Assembly: GCF_002018875.1 (NCBI RefSeq)
Contig: NZ_MVOL01000001.1
Span: 1-64,000, forward strand
Length of the DNA: 64,000 nucleotides
Source of the DNA: Pseudomonas sp. MF4836
Lineage (GTDB): Bacteria; Pseudomonadota; Gammaproteobacteria; Pseudomonadales; Pseudomonadaceae
Reading direction: 5' to 3'
Under the pieces are notes generated by a model. It had not been told where the DNA came from, ran no database searches, and worked only from the letters and a program-made list of their open reading frames with translations. Position numbers and translations under genes: made by a program. Positions 50,211 to 58,406 of the stretch are shown here, piece after piece. Within the stretch, counting starts at the first letter, position 1. Every line of letters begins with the position of its first letter.

Positions 50211-50724
50211 GCCTGCGCTGTCCCTCTCATACACCGGTTGTGCATCAGGCGACCGCATCGCTTTGCAGGGCCTGCGTCCAAACGCAGCCCAACGGCAACC
50301 GACCTGTGGCGAGGGAGCTTGCTCCCGCTCGGCTGCGCAGCAGCCGCAAACCCTGCTACCCGTTTCTGCCTGAATGCACGCGGTGCCTGTTTTGGGGCCG
50401 CTTCGCGCTGGAGCGCCAGCCCGGCCCAGCGGGAGCAAGCTCCCTCGCCACGGTACACGCCGCTGCCGAGCCTGCGCTGTCCCTCTCATACACCGGTTGT
50501 GCATCAGGTGTACCGCATCGTTTTGCAGAGCCAGCGTCCGCACACAGCCCAACGGCAACCGACCTGTGGCGAGGGAGCTTGCTCCCGCTCGGCTGCGCAG
50601 CAGCCGCAAACCCTGCTACCCGTTTCTGCCTGAATGCACGCGGTGCCTGTTTTGGGCCCGCTTCGCGCTGGAACGCCAGCCCGGCCCAGCGGGAGCAAGC
50701 TCCCTCGCCACGGTACACGCCGCT
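50211..50724. repeat. Tandem duplication of a 260-bp REPIN-bearing unit
   Basis: The unit from 50211 and the unit from 50470 agree over about 258 bases with few changes (for example CAGGCGACCGC versus CAGGTGTACCGC). Each carries a 150-bp REPIN: 50304-50453 and 50564-50713. A third partial unit begins near 50724. Confidence 0.85.
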
Positions 50725-50782
50725 ATCGAGCCTGCGAACCCAACCACCCGCCCTGTACCTGACACTCCTCGGCGCCCTCAAT

Positions 50783-50813
50783 GGCCAGCGCAGCCTATCG
50801 GCAGCGGCTACAG
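50783..50813. repeat. Single inverted family-2 repeat end
   Basis: GGCCAGCGCAGCCTATCGGC then AGCGGCTACAG is the reverse complement of the left end of the element at 9012. Confidence 0.6.
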
Positions 50814-50952
50814 GTTGCCCCGGCCCGGAACACGGGCCGCGCCCTGGTCAAAACGCTCAATAAATAGAGCAAATTGGCCTATTTCACTGCCCTGGCCGCG
50901 TCCCTAATCTAGTGCCCAACAACCCCTCACCCGGATCAAGGGCCATAACAAA

Positions 50953-51996
50953 ATGACTGAATACAAACTCGCGCTGGTGGGCTTCGGTGGTGTCAACCGG
51001 GCCTTGGCCCAACTGATTGCCGAGCGCAATGCGCGCTGGAAAACCGAGCTCGGCTTCACCCTGAAAATCGTCGGCGTGACCGACCTGTTCCTCGGCTCGC
51101 TGATCGGCCGCGAAGGCCTGGATGCCGGGGTGCTGGCACGCCTGCCAGCGGTCAAGGGGGCCTTTGCCCAACTGCCGGGCGGCAGCGCCGAAGCGCAGAA
51201 CGCGGCAGTGATCAAAGATTCCGGCGCCGACATCATTGCCGAGGCCACCTTCACCAACCCGGTGGACGGCGAGCCGGCCACGTCGTTCTGCCGCTGGGCC
51301 CTGGAAAACGGCCAGCACGTGGTCACCACCAACAAGGGCCCGATCGCCCTGCACGGTCCAGAGCTCAAGGCCCTGGCCCAGCGCCATGACGTCGGCTTCG
51401 AATACGAAGGTGCGGTGATGAGCGGCACCCCGGTGATCCGCCTGGCCAAGCAGACCCTGGCCGGCAGCGAACTGAGCGGTTTCGAGGGCATCCTCAACGG
51501 CACCTCCAACTACGTCCTGACCCGCATGGAAGGCGGCCTGGGCTTTGCCGAGGCGGTCAAGGAAGCCCAGGCTCTGGGTTACGCCGAAGCCGACCCGACG
51601 GCTGATGTCGAAGGGCATGACGTACGCCTCAAAGTGGTGATCCTGGCCAACGAGTTGCTGGGCGCCAAACTCACCGTCAGCGATGTCAGCTGCAACGGTA
51701 TTTCCGCCCTCGACCTGGCCGACATCGAACAGGCCCGCGCCGACGGCGCACGCTGGAAACTGATCGGCGCCGCCACGCGCCACGCCGATGGTTCGGTGAG
51801 TGCCAGCGTCGAGCCGCGCCTGTTGGGCAACGATCACCCGCTGGCCGGGATCAGCGGCGCCACCAATGCGGTGTCGTTCAACAGCGAGCTGCTGGGCGCG
51901 GTCACGGTCTCCGGACCGGGCGCCGGGCGCCTGGAAACCGCGTTCGCTCTGCTCTCGGACATCATCGCCATCCACCGCCGCGTTGCGCAGCACTAG
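50953..51996 (+). CDS. Homoserine dehydrogenase without ACT domain
   Basis: 347 aa. The NAD(P) loop [16 protein letters not shown], the catalytic region [14 protein letters not shown] and [29 protein letters not shown], and the Asp/Lys motif [22 protein letters not shown] are all present. Proteobacterial biosynthetic Hom has a C-terminal ACT domain (about 430 aa), which is missing here. Without threonine feedback it suits a catabolic direction, homoserine to aspartate semialdehyde. The aldehyde dehydrogenase gene starts 11 bases later. Confidence 0.88.
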   Translation: MTEYKLALVGFGGVNRALAQLIAERNARWKTELGFTLKIVGVTDLFLGSLIGREGLDAGVLARLPAVKGAFAQLPGGSAEAQNAAVIKDSGADIIAEATFTNPVDGEPATSFCRWALENGQHVVTTNKGPIALHGPELKALAQRHDVGFEYEGAVMSGTPVIRLAKQTLAGSELSGFEGILNGTSNYVLTRMEGGLGFAEAVKEAQALGYAEADPTADVEGHDVRLKVVILANELLGAKLTVSDVSCNGISALDLADIEQARADGARWKLIGAATRHADGSVSASVEPRLLGNDHPLAGISGATNAVSFNSELLGAVTVSGPGAGRLETAFALLSDIIAIHRRVAQH

Positions 51997-52006
51997 GAGA
52001 AGGCCT

Positions 52007-53419
52007 GTGAACCTATCGCGTCTGGCCCTGGCGGTTGTCGAATCGCCGATTGATGTACTGAACCCCTTTGATGGCAGCCTGGTGGGCAGCGTCGAGGACA
52101 TGAGTGCCGCCCAGGTTCCGCAGTTGCTGGAACAGGGGCGCAGCGGCGCGCGGGTGTGCGCCGGGTTGCCGCGTTATCGCCGCGCGCAGATCCTCGAACA
52201 GGCGGCCCTGAATGTCGAACGCGACGCCCCGGCCTTTGCCCGGTTGATCGTCGACGAGGCCGGCAAGACCCTCAAGCAGGCACAAAAGGAGGTCAAGCGC
52301 TGCGTCAACACCCTCAAGCTGTCGGCGGAGGAAGCCCGGCGTAATGCCGGGGAAGTGGTGCCGTTCGATGCTTACGAAGGTTCCGAGTCGCGCCAGGGCT
52401 GGTTCTCCCGCGAGCCCCTGGGGCTGATCGTGGCCATCACCCCCTACAACGATCCGTTGAACCTGGTGGCCCACAAGCTCGGCCCGGCGATTGCGGGTGG
52501 CAACGCGGTGATTCTCAAGCCGTCGGAGCTGGCGCCGCTGTCGGCCCTCAAGCTGGTGGCGTGCCTGGTCGAGGCCGGCCTGCCGCCATCGGTGGTCACG
52601 GTGGCCACCGGCGGTGCCGAGTTGGGCAAGGCCCTGGTGGCGGCCCGTGAGGTGCGGATGATTTCCTTCACCGGCGGTTTTGTCACCGGTGAACAGATCG
52701 CCCGCGGCGCCGGCCTGAAAAAGCTGGCCATGGACCTGGGCGGCAATGCGCCGGTGATTGTCATGGGCGATTGCGACCTGGAGGCGACGGTCGACAGTTG
52801 CCTGTCCGGCGCTTTCTGGGCCGCCGGGCAAAACTGCATCGGCACCCAGCGCCTGTTGATCCAGGCCTCGATCTACGAGGCGTTCCGCGAGCGTTTTGTC
52901 AGCCTGGCGCAGCAGTTGGTGACCGGTGACCCGTTGCTGGCCAGCAGCGACATCGGGCCGATGATCAGCGTGCAAGCGGCGCAGAATGCCGAACAGGTGG
53001 TCAACGAAGCCCTGGAGCAGGGCGCACGCCTGCTGTGCGGGCACCGGCGCGAGGCTTCGTGCTACGCCGCCACGGTGCTGGAAAACGTCGATCACGCCAG
53101 CCGCCTGTGGCGCAACGAGGTGTTCGCCCCGGTGGTGGTGCTGGAGCCGTTCGAGACCTTCGATGAAGCCATCGAACTGGCCAACGAACCGGAATACAGC
53201 CTGCATGCCGGGATCTTCACCTCGAACCTGGCCACCGCCATGAGCGCCGCACGACGCATCGAGGCGGGCGGGGTGATGATCAACGACTCATCCGACTACC
53301 GCTTCGACGCCATGCCGTTCGGTGGCTCCAAGTACGGCAGCATGGGCCGTGAGGGCGTGCGTTTCGCCTATGAAGAAATGACCCAACCCAAAGTGGTGTG
53401 CCTCAACACCCTGGGTTAG
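52007..53419 (+). CDS. Aldehyde dehydrogenase (succinate-semialdehyde/PhnY-like)
   Basis: 470 aa. The cofactor region is [14 protein letters not shown] and [13 protein letters not shown], and the catalytic Cys277 lies in [10 protein letters not shown]. The position of the general base Glu reads Asp243 (AMDLGGNAP), 34 residues before the Cys, an unusual substitution. GTG start with AGGAGAAGG upstream. Coupled to the homoserine dehydrogenase, it may oxidise aspartate semialdehyde to aspartate. A strong terminator follows. Confidence 0.87.
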   Translation: MNLSRLALAVVESPIDVLNPFDGSLVGSVEDMSAAQVPQLLEQGRSGARVCAGLPRYRRAQILEQAALNVERDAPAFARLIVDEAGKTLKQAQKEVKRCVNTLKLSAEEARRNAGEVVPFDAYEGSESRQGWFSREPLGLIVAITPYNDPLNLVAHKLGPAIAGGNAVILKPSELAPLSALKLVACLVEAGLPPSVVTVATGGAELGKALVAAREVRMISFTGGFVTGEQIARGAGLKKLAMDLGGNAPVIVMGDCDLEATVDSCLSGAFWAAGQNCIGTQRLLIQASIYEAFRERFVSLAQQLVTGDPLLASSDIGPMISVQAAQNAEQVVNEALEQGARLLCGHRREASCYAATVLENVDHASRLWRNEVFAPVVVLEPFETFDEAIELANEPEYSLHAGIFTSNLATAMSAARRIEAGGVMINDSSDYRFDAMPFGGSKYGSMGREGVRFAYEEMTQPKVVCLNTLG

Positions 53420-53450
53420 CGGTCACGGTTCCAGGTCAACGGTCGTTGCG

Positions 53451-53487
53451 CACCGGGCAGGTTTGGTCACCTGCCCGGTGTTTTTTT
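53451..53487 (+). terminator. Strong rho-independent terminator
   Basis: CACCGGGCAGGT-TTGGTC-ACCTGCCCGGTG is a perfect 12-bp stem followed by seven Ts, 31 bases after the aldehyde dehydrogenase stop. It closes the amino-acid cluster. Confidence 0.92.
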
Positions 53488-54077
53488 GTGTGGCTGCTGC
53501 TGAGCCTGTGAGGCTGCGCTGGCCGTCCAGCCCCTGTGGCGAGGGAGCTTGCTCCCGCTGGGTCGCGTAGCGGCCCTGAAACCTGGCACCTCGGTTTTAT
53601 TGGGGGGCATATCCGTTGCTGCGGGTGTGGCGGGTATGGGTTCCGCTCTTACAGCGGGTCACTTTGGAAAAGCCCCAAAGTAACCAAAGGGCTCTTGCCC
53701 CACCACTCGGTGCCTCGCCTAGGCTCGGCATGCCCTCGCTCCGGCAGTGATCCGTGGGCCGCCGCGATGGGCCATCCCTGGCCCAGCGCGGCTAACCCGG
53801 CGTCCTGCCGGGTTACCCACGGCTCACTGCCTGCGTTCGGCCAGCGTGGTTTAACGGGCGCTTCAGATCAAAATCACCTGCAAAGCGAGGCGGCCCTCCG
53901 GCCGGCCTGGTTTTCGGCTCGTCTGAATTTCTGTAGCCGCTGCCGAGGAACGAGGCTGCGCTGGCCCTTGAGGACGCCGTGGAGTGTCAGGTGTATTTGC
54001 GGCGGTTCAGATGGCCTGCGGCAGCGGCTACAAGACGCTAAACACCGCATCTTTTACCGTTACCCCCAACAGCTTTT
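53488..54077. repeat. Gene-free mosaic of repeats
   Basis: It contains a degenerate family-2 end (about 53500-53530), a single family-1 REP (53534-53561), and a stretch at about 53640-53900 (CACTTTGGAAAAGCCCCAAA onward) whose translated frame is a string I recall as a common spurious ORF in Pseudomonas genomes. Then comes a full family-2 REPIN at 53932-54032. The long plus-strand frame across it (53536-54291) is a repeat translation, not a gene. Confidence 0.7.
53932..54032. repeat. REPIN-type element, family 2, second full copy
   Basis: TGTAGCCGCTGCCGAGGAACGA begins the element in two pieces and GCGGCAGCGGCTACA ends it. It shares the internal GACGCCGTGG..GTGTCAGG with 9012-9136. It lies at the 3' side of the GFA gene. 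Confidence 0.8.
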
Positions 54078-54488
54078 TCAATACTCGGGATGCTGCGGCA
54101 AGTCGTCGGTAATGCTGAACCAGGGCGCCTTGCTGGCGACAAACACATGGCGGCTGGCGCGCACGCCGGGGTCGGTGTCCAGGGTGCCAAGGGGCACGCC
54201 GAGAATCTCGGGCTGTGTGTCGAAACGGGTTAGCAGGCTGGAACCGCAGCGTGAGCAAAAGCCTTTGTGCTCGCCTGGGGATGATTCGTAAAAGGTGATC
54301 AACTGCGCCCCGGCGGTGGTGGTCCAATCCGCGCTGGCGATTTTGGCCCGGGTGCGAAACGCGGCTGCGTGCAGCTTGCGGCACATCGAACAATGGCAGT
54401 TCAGTACATCGTTCAGCGGCCCGTTGATCTGGTAGCGCACCGCGCCGCACAGGCAGCTGCCCTGGTGAATTTTGTGTTGGTCAGTCAT
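54078..54488 (-). CDS. GFA/CENP-V-family zinc protein
   Basis: 136 aa. The zinc-binding cysteines are SCLCGAVRY, NCHCSMCRKLH and FCSRCGSSLL, the CxC / CxCxxC / CxxC set of the glutathione-dependent formaldehyde-activating (GFA)-like family. Most members have unknown substrates; the name comes from one enzyme. A single gene. Confidence 0.88.
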   Translation of the reverse strand: MTDQHKIHQGSCLCGAVRYQINGPLNDVLNCHCSMCRKLHAAAFRTRAKIASADWTTTAGAQLITFYESSPGEHKGFCSRCGSSLLTRFDTQPEILGVPLGTLDTDPGVRASRHVFVASKAPWFSITDDLPQHPEY

Positions 54489-54637
54489 GCCTTTCTCCCT
54501 TGAATAAACCTTGGTCCGCAGGCCCGGTCACGGTAGCTCCGTGGCCGGTGGCGGGGGCTTCAATCTAGTCGCCGCCCGCGTGCTACAGAAGGTCGGGAAC
54601 GGTCGGCGAGTGGGAGTTTTCCGCCATTAAGCCTCGG

Positions 54638-55060
54638 CTAAGCCTCGGCGTCGTTCTCGAGTGCGTCGGCCTCGCGCTCGCGACGAAAGCTCATGATGTG
54701 CGGCAGTTTTTCCTCGATCCAGTCCACCAGCGCCTCGACCCGTTGCGCAGCTTCCTGGCCCAGGGGTGTGAGGTTGTACTCAACATGGGGTGGCACCGCC
54801 GGCAACGAGTGGCGGTGTACCAGGCCATCGCCTTCAAGGCCTTGCAGGGTCTGGGCGAGCATTTTTTCACTGACCCCGCCGATCTTGCGTCGCAGGTCGC
54901 TGAAGCGCTGGGTGCCGCCGAGCAGCACCACCAGCACCAGTACGCCCCAGCGGTTGGTCATGTGCTTGAGTACATCGCGCGATGGGCAGTTGACTGCCAG
55001 CAGTTCGCCGCGTCGCAGCTTGGCGCTCAAGGGCAGGGGCAGGTCTTCGGAAACGCTCAT
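54638..55060 (-). CDS. HxlR-family regulator (QorR/YtfH-like)
   Basis: 140 aa. The winged helix has NCPSRDVLKHMTNRWGVLVLVVL in pieces, with the conserved Cys25 at the HxlR redox position, and RFSDLRRKIGGVSEKMLAQTLQGLEGDGLV in pieces. QorR-type members sense quinones or reactive electrophiles through that Cys and repress a neighbouring qorB gene. It is divergent from the QorB-like gene with the operator between them. Confidence 0.88.
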   Translation of the reverse strand: MSVSEDLPLPLSAKLRRGELLAVNCPSRDVLKHMTNRWGVLVLVVLLGGTQRFSDLRRKIGGVSEKMLAQTLQGLEGDGLVHRHSLPAVPPHVEYNLTPLGQEAAQRVEALVDWIEEKLPHIMSFRREREADALENDAEA

Positions 55061-55061
55061 G

Positions 55062-55100
55062 GTACTTACCTTTTTGTACGTACTTACTAAAAGTTAGCCA
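55062..55100. promoter_or_regulatory. Likely HxlR operator between the divergent genes
   Basis: GTACTTAC occurs at 55062-55069 and again at 55080-55087. The second copy continues as TTACTAAAAGTTAG, an inverted half-site pair of the type seen for YodB/QorR proteins (TTAC, five bases, GTTA). The palindrome GTACGTAC lies at 55076-55083. The position, directly upstream of both genes, suits repression of both. Confidence 0.6.
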
Positions 55101-55147
55101 GGGCGATAGGGTGGGCGCTCTCTCGTCTTCACACAAGGATTTTCCCC

Positions 55148-56002
55148 ATGATTGCTATCACAGGTGCAACCGGACAGTTGGGTCGTCTGGTGATCGATGC
55201 GTTATTGCAACGGGTGCCCGCCAGCGAAGTGCTGGCCTTGGTGCGCGACCCCCTCAAGGCCCGGGACCTGACGGCCCTGGGCGTCACCGTGCGCCAGGCC
55301 GATTACAGCCAGCCGCAAACCCTGGCCACGGCCTTGGCCGGCGTCGAGCGTCTGTTGTTGATTTCCTCGAACGAAATCGGCCAGCGCACCGCGCAGCATC
55401 TTGCGGTGATTGATGCGGCCAAGGCCGCCGGGGTGAAGCTGCTGGCCTACACCAGTGTGCTGCGTGCCGACACCTCGGCCCTGGGGCTGGCGGCGGAACA
55501 TCTCGCCACCGAACAGGCGTTGAGCGCCTCGGGCCTGGACCATGTGTTGCTACGCAATGGCTGGTACAGCGAAAACTACAGCGCCGGTTTGCCCACGGCC
55601 CTGGAGCACGGTGTGTTGCTGGGCGCCGCCGGCCAGGGCCGCATCGCTTCGGCGGCTCGTGCTGATTACGCCGAGGCCGCGGCCGTGGTGCTGACCAGCG
55701 AAGGCCAGGCCGGGCGCGTCTACGAACTGGCCGGCGACAGCGCCTACACCCTTGAGCAACTGGCGGCGCAAACCGCTCGCCAGTCCGGCAAGCCCCTGGT
55801 GTATCAGAATCTATCCCAGGAGGAGTACCAGGCTGCGCTGCTGGGCATTGGCCTGCCCGAAGGGTTCGCCGTACTGCTGGCCGACTCCGACGCGGCGGCG
55901 GCCAAGGGCGCGCTGTTCGATGACGGCCAGCAACTGAGCCGGCTGATTGGGCGCGGCACCACGCCGATCGCCGACTCGGTGGCAGCTGCGCTCAAGGGCT
56001 GA
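55148..56002 (+). CDS. qorB: QorB-like NAD(P)H:quinone oxidoreductase (NmrA/SDR fold)
   Basis: 284 aa. The Rossmann start IAITGATGQLGRLVIDALL and VRDPLKARDL, the LLISSNEIGQR segment and VLLRNGWYSENYSAGL match E. coli QorB closely in layout. QorB reduces quinones with NADPH. The divergent HxlR gene and shared operator match the YtfH/QorB arrangement. Confidence 0.9.
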   Translation: MIAITGATGQLGRLVIDALLQRVPASEVLALVRDPLKARDLTALGVTVRQADYSQPQTLATALAGVERLLLISSNEIGQRTAQHLAVIDAAKAAGVKLLAYTSVLRADTSALGLAAEHLATEQALSASGLDHVLLRNGWYSENYSAGLPTALEHGVLLGAAGQGRIASAARADYAEAAAVVLTSEGQAGRVYELAGDSAYTLEQLAAQTARQSGKPLVYQNLSQEEYQAALLGIGLPEGFAVLLADSDAAAAKGALFDDGQQLSRLIGRGTTPIADSVAAALKG

Positions 56003-56024
56003 GGGCCAGCGCCGGGCAATGGCC

Positions 56025-56966
56025 TCATCCGGTAGGTTTCGCGGCAGGCAGGGCACCGGCCATTTTGGCCGGTGGCTTGGCCTGCATCAGGGTGTTGATG
56101 GCCTGGCGATAGCGGTTGCCGGCCAGGCTCATGCTGTTGTTGTGGGTGCCGCCCCGGATCAGCAGCAGTTGCTTGGGCTCTTGCGCGGCGTTGAACAATT
56201 GCTGGCTGAAGCGTGACGGTACGTAGCGGTCTTCCAGGCCGTGGACCACCAGCAGCGGCATGCCGATGCGGTCGATCTTGTCGATGGAGTCGAACTTCTG
56301 CGACAGCAGCCAGCGCACCGGCAGCGAGGTGTTGCCGATAGCGGCGGCCGCATCGGCCAGGCTGGTAAAGGAGGACTCGATAATCAACCCGCGCGCGGCC
56401 ACCGGCGTGTGGTTGCGGGCGGCTTGCTGCCCGAGTTCGGCGGCCAGGTCCACGGCCACCGCGCCGCCCAGGGAGTGGCCGTAGATCAGGCGTTTGCGCG
56501 CATCAGGTTGCAATACCAGGAGTTTGTCCCAGGCGATGCGCGCGTCCTGGTACACGCTGCGTTCCGAGGGCAGGTCGCCCTGGCTTTGGCCGAAACCACG
56601 GTAGTCGATGGCCAGCACCGAATAGCCCAGGGCGTGCAGTTGCTCGATGCGAAACAGCTGGCCGGTGAGGTTCCAGCGCACCCCGTGCAAATACAGAATC
56701 GCCGGCGCATCGGCCCGGGCTGCCGGCCACCACCAGGCATGAATGTTCTGCCCGGCCTTGAGGGTCTTGGGCGTGAGCTCCAGCTCGCGCACGGTTTTGG
56801 GCAGGCCGTGGTACCAGCCGGCTGTACCGGGCTCGATGCGAAACACCAGTTTGCGTTCCTGGTGTTCCAGCACCTGGCAGCCCACCGGCACCCCGACCAG
56901 CAAAAGGGCCATGCACAGCAGGGACAGCCAGCGACGGCCGGCACGCTTGAGCAGGGATGCAGTCAT
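56025..56966 (-). CDS. Alpha/beta hydrolase, membrane-anchored or lipoprotein
   Basis: 313 aa. An N-terminal hydrophobic segment (SLLCMALLLVGVPVGC) may be a lipoprotein signal. The hydrolase core has LYLHGVRWN for the oxyanion, nucleophile Ser in IYGHSLGGA, Asp in GLEDRYVP and His in GGTHNNS. It resembles the BAAT/BEM46-type hydrolases of unknown substrate. The start is uncertain, ATG 56966 or GTG 56981; neither has a clear ribosome site. Confidence 0.83.
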   Translation of the reverse strand: MTASLLKRAGRRWLSLLCMALLLVGVPVGCQVLEHQERKLVFRIEPGTAGWYHGLPKTVRELELTPKTLKAGQNIHAWWWPAARADAPAILYLHGVRWNLTGQLFRIEQLHALGYSVLAIDYRGFGQSQGDLPSERSVYQDARIAWDKLLVLQPDARKRLIYGHSLGGAVAVDLAAELGQQAARNHTPVAARGLIIESSFTSLADAAAAIGNTSLPVRWLLSQKFDSIDKIDRIGMPLLVVHGLEDRYVPSRFSQQLFNAAQEPKQLLLIRGGTHNNSMSLAGNRYRQAINTLMQAKPPAKMAGALPAAKPTG

Positions 56967-57091
56967 GGAGGGAGTCACCACACAGAGAACACAGATGACG
57001 GGTTTTAACAGAACTGCCGCCGCCGCGCGTATGGAATTCGGCGGACGGTGCGGCAGATGTTTTACAAAATGCTGGGCAACTGACGGGTCTT

Positions 57092-58345
57092 TCAGCTGTG
57101 GCGCAAGCCTTCCAGGCCCAGTTGTGCCAGGTAGCGGACCTTTTCGTCGTCGTCCTGCAGCGCTTGCAGCAAGCCCTGGATGGCCTGGGCCTGGGCGGCG
57201 GCGCCGAGCCAGCGGTTGTTCAGGACGCAGGCGGCGTGGCGGCGGATCACCCGGTAGGGCGAGGCCAGGCCGGCCAGGGCTTGGGGCAGGTCCTGATCGC
57301 TGATGGTGGTGAAGGAGCTGCCCGGCTTGAGGGCGTCTTCCACGGCCGCGGTCAGACCCGGACGTTGTTCGAGCAGGCTGATCAGCACGCTGTAATCCAG
57401 GGCCGCCGGTTGCGTGCGCTTATCGTTGAGGTGGCTCAACGGCGTGCAAAGACCCTCCACTGCCACGTCGTCGGCCTGTCCCAGCAACCACTCGACATCG
57501 TCCAGGCAGGCCAGGGCCCTTGCGCACCAATGGCGCGTGGTTTCCTGTTGGGCCTGGCCCAGGCGCAGGCGCAAGGCCTCGATCACCGCCGTGTCGGCAT
57601 GCCCGGCCAGGCCCAGGATGCGCGCGATGGCATAGGGGTCTTTGACCTGGTGCAGGCGTTCGATCAAGGCGCTGCTGGCACGGGGCCCTTGGGCGATCAG
57701 CCAGGCTTGGGCTTCTTCGGAACCGATGCGTTGAGTGCGTTGCAGGCGGTCGAGGTAAAAGCTCAGCTGTTCGGCATAGGGCAAGGCGGCGATTTCTTCG
57801 CGCAGGCGGTCGGTGGCGACCTCTTCGGGAAAGTGCCAGGCAAACAGCTCGGGGGGCATGCTGGCGCGGGCCATGCCGACTTCGTCGTTGAAGTCATGGA
57901 ACAGCGCGACGAAATGCCGATCGACCCGAGGATCGTCCTTGAAGTGTTCGCGCAAGGCCCGGGCCGCCTGCGCCACGCTGGCGACGAACTGCGCTTCGAC
58001 CGCCTGCCAATGTTGCGGGCCCTCGCGGTTGGCTTCGATTTGCAACGGCTGATCCCAGGCTTGCAGCGCCGGGTTGGCGTAGTCATCGAGCTCCCAATCC
58101 CAGCGCCAATCGGCAGGGTTCCAGCGCACGCCGCTGATGTCCCGGGGCTGGCCCGGGCCATGATCTTCCTCCAGGGTCGCCTCGCTGCTGACGGCGAGTG
58201 AAGGCAGGTCAATAACCCGATCCTCTTCGCGGTAACTGGCATGGAAGGCCACGGCATAGGGCGCGGGAATACCCTCGTTCAACAGGGTTTCCAGTGCGTC
58301 GCGGGCGCTGTCGAACAGGGCGTTCTGCAGGGCGTTCCAGTCCAT
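57092..58345 (-). CDS. DUF4303-like protein with C-terminal HEAT-type repeats
   Basis: 417 aa. The N-terminal 170 residues (LNEGIPAPYAVAFHASYREED, HFVALFHDFNDEVGMARASMP in pieces) resemble DUF4303-type domains. The rest is built of short helix pairs (DPYAIARILGLAGHADTAVI, SPYRVIRRHAACVLNNRWLG, DEKVRYLAQLGLEGL) like HEAT repeats, a protein-binding scaffold. AAGGA lies nine bases before the ATG at 58345. Function unknown. Confidence 0.75.
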   Translation of the reverse strand: MDWNALQNALFDSARDALETLLNEGIPAPYAVAFHASYREEDRVIDLPSLAVSSEATLEEDHGPGQPRDISGVRWNPADWRWDWELDDYANPALQAWDQPLQIEANREGPQHWQAVEAQFVASVAQAARALREHFKDDPRVDRHFVALFHDFNDEVGMARASMPPELFAWHFPEEVATDRLREEIAALPYAEQLSFYLDRLQRTQRIGSEEAQAWLIAQGPRASSALIERLHQVKDPYAIARILGLAGHADTAVIEALRLRLGQAQQETTRHWCARALACLDDVEWLLGQADDVAVEGLCTPLSHLNDKRTQPAALDYSVLISLLEQRPGLTAAVEDALKPGSSFTTISDQDLPQALAGLASPYRVIRRHAACVLNNRWLGAAAQAQAIQGLLQALQDDDEKVRYLAQLGLEGLRHS

Positions 58346-58406
58346 GGCGGGGGTCCTTGGCAAGCGGTGGGCGGCGCTGGAGCACGCCGCGGTGGCGAAC
58401 TCTGGC

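Larger units (their letters stand above)
50189..50952. other. Intergenic block filled by duplicated REP elements
   Basis: 764 bases, no gene. It consists of about two and a half copies of a 260-bp unit, each holding one family-1 REPIN, then a solitary family-2 repeat end (50783-50813), then the promoter region of the homoserine dehydrogenase gene. Open frames through it on both strands are repeat translations. Confidence 0.8.

Noticed and set aside
53536..54291. Long plus-strand open frame (251 codons)
   Set aside because: It runs through a REP, a common Pseudomonas repeat stretch and a full family-2 element, lacks a ribosome site and overlaps the GFA gene on the other strand.
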